Shown here: in pieces, positions 62,803 to 64,000 of the stretch
Position numbering within the stretch: the stretch's first letter is position 1
Layout: each line of letters opens with the position of its first letter
NCBI GenBank assembly: GCA_963775085.1
Contig: CAVZHO010000006.1
Location: 186,001-250,000 of the forward strand
Source of the DNA: JAAFIP01 sp963775085
Lineage (GTDB): Bacteria; Pseudomonadota; Gammaproteobacteria; Burkholderiales; Burkholderiaceae_C
DNA: 64,000 nt
Reading direction: 5' to 3'
Notes under the pieces: generated by a model
Told to the model about the DNA's origin: nothing
Database searches by the model: none
What the model saw: only the letters and a program-made list of their open reading frames with translations
Made by a program: the position numbers and the translations under genes

Positions 62803-63252
62803 TTATTGGGAAATCTTCTTGGCTTCCTCAGCCTGGTATTCAAAATAGCGCTGGAAGCTAAATACGATGCTGCTCATCAAGCTGGTAGCGCCCAACAGCA
62901 GTGCAAAGACCAACGCACCAATGGTCGCCCAATTGGTTTTGCCAGGGGCGGCCTCCTCGCCCAGCGTCGGGTTGAACTTGGTGTTCCATTTCTCAGGTGG
63001 TGTCAAGCCGTAGACGATGGCCGCCAGCGCGCAGCCTGCGATGGTAAAGCCCAGTAGGGGGATCAATATCCAGCTCAATGCATCATCTTGGCCCAGTTGG
63101 TCTACTCGGGTCAGGCCATAGAGTCCCAAAGCAGTAGGGATGGGCAACAACCAGCCAAGCGTGTCACCCAGACCGTACAAATAAAAGCGGTGCAAACCCA
63201 GTGGGCCGCCGATGAAAGCCAGCCACGCGGCGACAGTTTTGTTTTTAGTCAT
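62803..63252 (-). CDS. Small TM2-like membrane protein
   Basis: 149 residues and about three membrane helices. The N-terminal part (AAWLAFIGGPLGLHRFYLYG) has the G-x-H-RFYLG-type turn of TM2 domains. The middle loop PPEKWNTKFNPTLGEEAAPG is conserved in betaproteobacterial relatives as far as I recall. Function is unknown. Convergent with pit and 18 bases after the GNAT gene. Confidence 0.72.
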   Translation of the reverse strand: MTKNKTVAAWLAFIGGPLGLHRFYLYGLGDTLGWLLPIPTALGLYGLTRVDQLGQDDALSWILIPLLGFTIAGCALAAIVYGLTPPEKWNTKFNPTLGEEAAPGKTNWATIGALVFALLLGATSLMSSIVFSFQRYFEYQAEEAKKISQ

Positions 63253-63270
63253 GCTCCGATGATACGGCGC

Positions 63271-63792
63271 TTACTCGGCGGGCGCGCTGTCGCCCAGACC
63301 CAGGGCCTTTTCCATCATGACGATATCGCGCCATTGGTCAAACTTCCAGCCGCAGGATTTAACCGTGCCCACCAACGTGAAACCACAAGCACGGTGTACG
63401 CCAATGGAGCCCGCATTGGCAGAGTCGCCAATCACCGCCATGGCCTTGCGGATACCGCCGCGCTCTAGCTGGGCCAGCAGCTCGGTGAGCAGCAGTTTGC
63501 CCAAGCCCTTGCCGCTGGCATCTTGCGCCATATAGATCGAGTCTTCTACGCTGAAACGGTATGCCGGTCGGGGTTTGAACCAGTTGGCGTAGGCAAAGCC
63601 CAGTACCTGGCCCCCATTTTCCAGTACCAAATAGGGCAGGTTTTTGCCCAATACATCGGCGTGGCGGGTGCGCATGTCGGCTACGGTGGGCGGCTCGGTC
63701 TCAAAGGTACCCGTGCCGTGCAGTACGTGGTGGGCGTAAATGGCCTGGATGCAGGCGATGTCGACGTCAATGCAGGGGCGAATCAGGGTCAT
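63271..63792 (-). CDS. GNAT acetyltransferase (phosphinothricin-type)
   Basis: 173 residues. The acetyl-CoA loop is QDASGKGLGKLLLTELL (Q/R-x2-G-x-G/A) and the family start IRPCIDVDIACIQAIYAHHV with FETEPPT is typical of Pat/Bar-like amino-acid N-acetyltransferases (methionine sulfoximine, phosphinothricin). Real substrates are probably amino-acid analogues. Single gene or paired with the TM2-like gene downstream. Confidence 0.88.
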   Translation of the reverse strand: MTLIRPCIDVDIACIQAIYAHHVLHGTGTFETEPPTVADMRTRHADVLGKNLPYLVLENGGQVLGFAYANWFKPRPAYRFSVEDSIYMAQDASGKGLGKLLLTELLAQLERGGIRKAMAVIGDSANAGSIGVHRACGFTLVGTVKSCGWKFDQWRDIVMMEKALGLGDSAPAE

Positions 63793-63856
63793 GGTGGTCA
63801 GGTTGTGGTCGGGGTGGTGGGAATTGGAGCGACAGTGTAGGCCAAATAAACAAGGT

Positions 63857-63862
63857 TATAAT
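63857..63862 (+). promoter_or_regulatory. Probable -10 of the rpsP promoter
   Basis: TATAAT, 92 bases before the rpsP ATG. No good -35 at the right spacing. A long GC-moderate leader follows, as is common for ribosomal operons. Confidence 0.5.
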
Positions 63863-63954
63863 CATAGGCTTTGCAGCGTGTCGCTGGCCGGGTGGCTATG
63901 TCGCGTGTCTCAAACGCCGCAAAGAAACATTTACTCCACCCGAAGGAACACATT

Positions 63955-64000
63955 ATGGTCGTCATTCGACTCTCTCGCGGCGGCGCAAAAGCCCGTCCGT
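63955..64000 (+). CDS. rpsP: 30S ribosomal protein S16, start of gene
   Basis: Only the first 15 codons are in the window. MVVIRLSRGGAKARP is the unmistakable S16 N terminus. A strong SD (GAAGGA) precedes the ATG. rpsP usually leads rimM-trmD-rplS. Confidence 0.88.
   Translation, partial: MVVIRLSRGGAKARP

Overview
The window is a GC-rich bacterial chromosome segment. Gene content (AcnB-type aconitase, mdh with a citE-like gene, the algZ-algR pair beside argH, copper nitrite reductase with nirV, DUF1631) and short intergenic repeats point to a betaproteobacterium of order Burkholderiales, probably family Comamonadaceae (Rhodoferax- or Polaromonas-like). This assignment is inferred from gene content, without a database search. 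No rRNA, tRNA or CRISPR array was seen.

Layout. 1-5.6 kb: end of cbpM, three universal stress genes, an FNR-type regulator, and a denitrification block (sco, nirV, nirK with a fused cytochrome c domain). Three near-identical FNR-site promoters link these genes. 5.7-7.25 kb: a complete IS4-family element with 16-bp terminal repeats and a 10-bp target duplication, sitting at the foot of a 27-bp perfect palindrome. 7.3-15.2 kb: an EamA transporter, a GGCT-like gene, folP, glmM, a SlyD-like FKBP, a hybrid kinase with two apparent indels, and a receiver-cyclase fusion. 15.2-19.75 kb: a pump-less arsenic operon (arsR-arsI-arsC-aqpS-arsH) and a mer locus without merA. 19.8-23.1 kb: katG and a class II aldolase.

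23.4-39.6 kb is a phosphate-starvation island: an olsB-plcP-agt lipid-remodelling operon, ppk1-sixA, ppx, a fasciclin lipoprotein and a periplasmic binding protein, then pstSCAB-phoU-phoB-phoR. Arrays of 11-bp PhoB half-sites precede olsB, ppk1, the fasciclin gene and pstS. Together they would take up phosphate, replace phospholipids with phosphorus-free lipids and manage polyphosphate. pstC carries an apparent one-base insertion.

39.7-54.5 kb: argH, algZ-algR, pdxH, a two-subunit molybdenum hydroxylase with xdhC and a mobA-like maturation gene, ettA, a DUF1631 gene, an RluA-type pseudouridine synthase and a flavin monooxygenase. 54.6-60.9 kb: a TCA block (gntR, mdh, citE-like, a periplasmic protein, acnB). 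61-64 kb: a low-affinity Pit system, small accessory genes and the start of rpsP.

The most unusual signal is a short hairpin repeat family. It lies between genes and also inside at least six open coding frames, in both orientations, mostly in loops and linkers, where it encodes recurring peptides (ELLTS in one orientation, AQAAT in the other).
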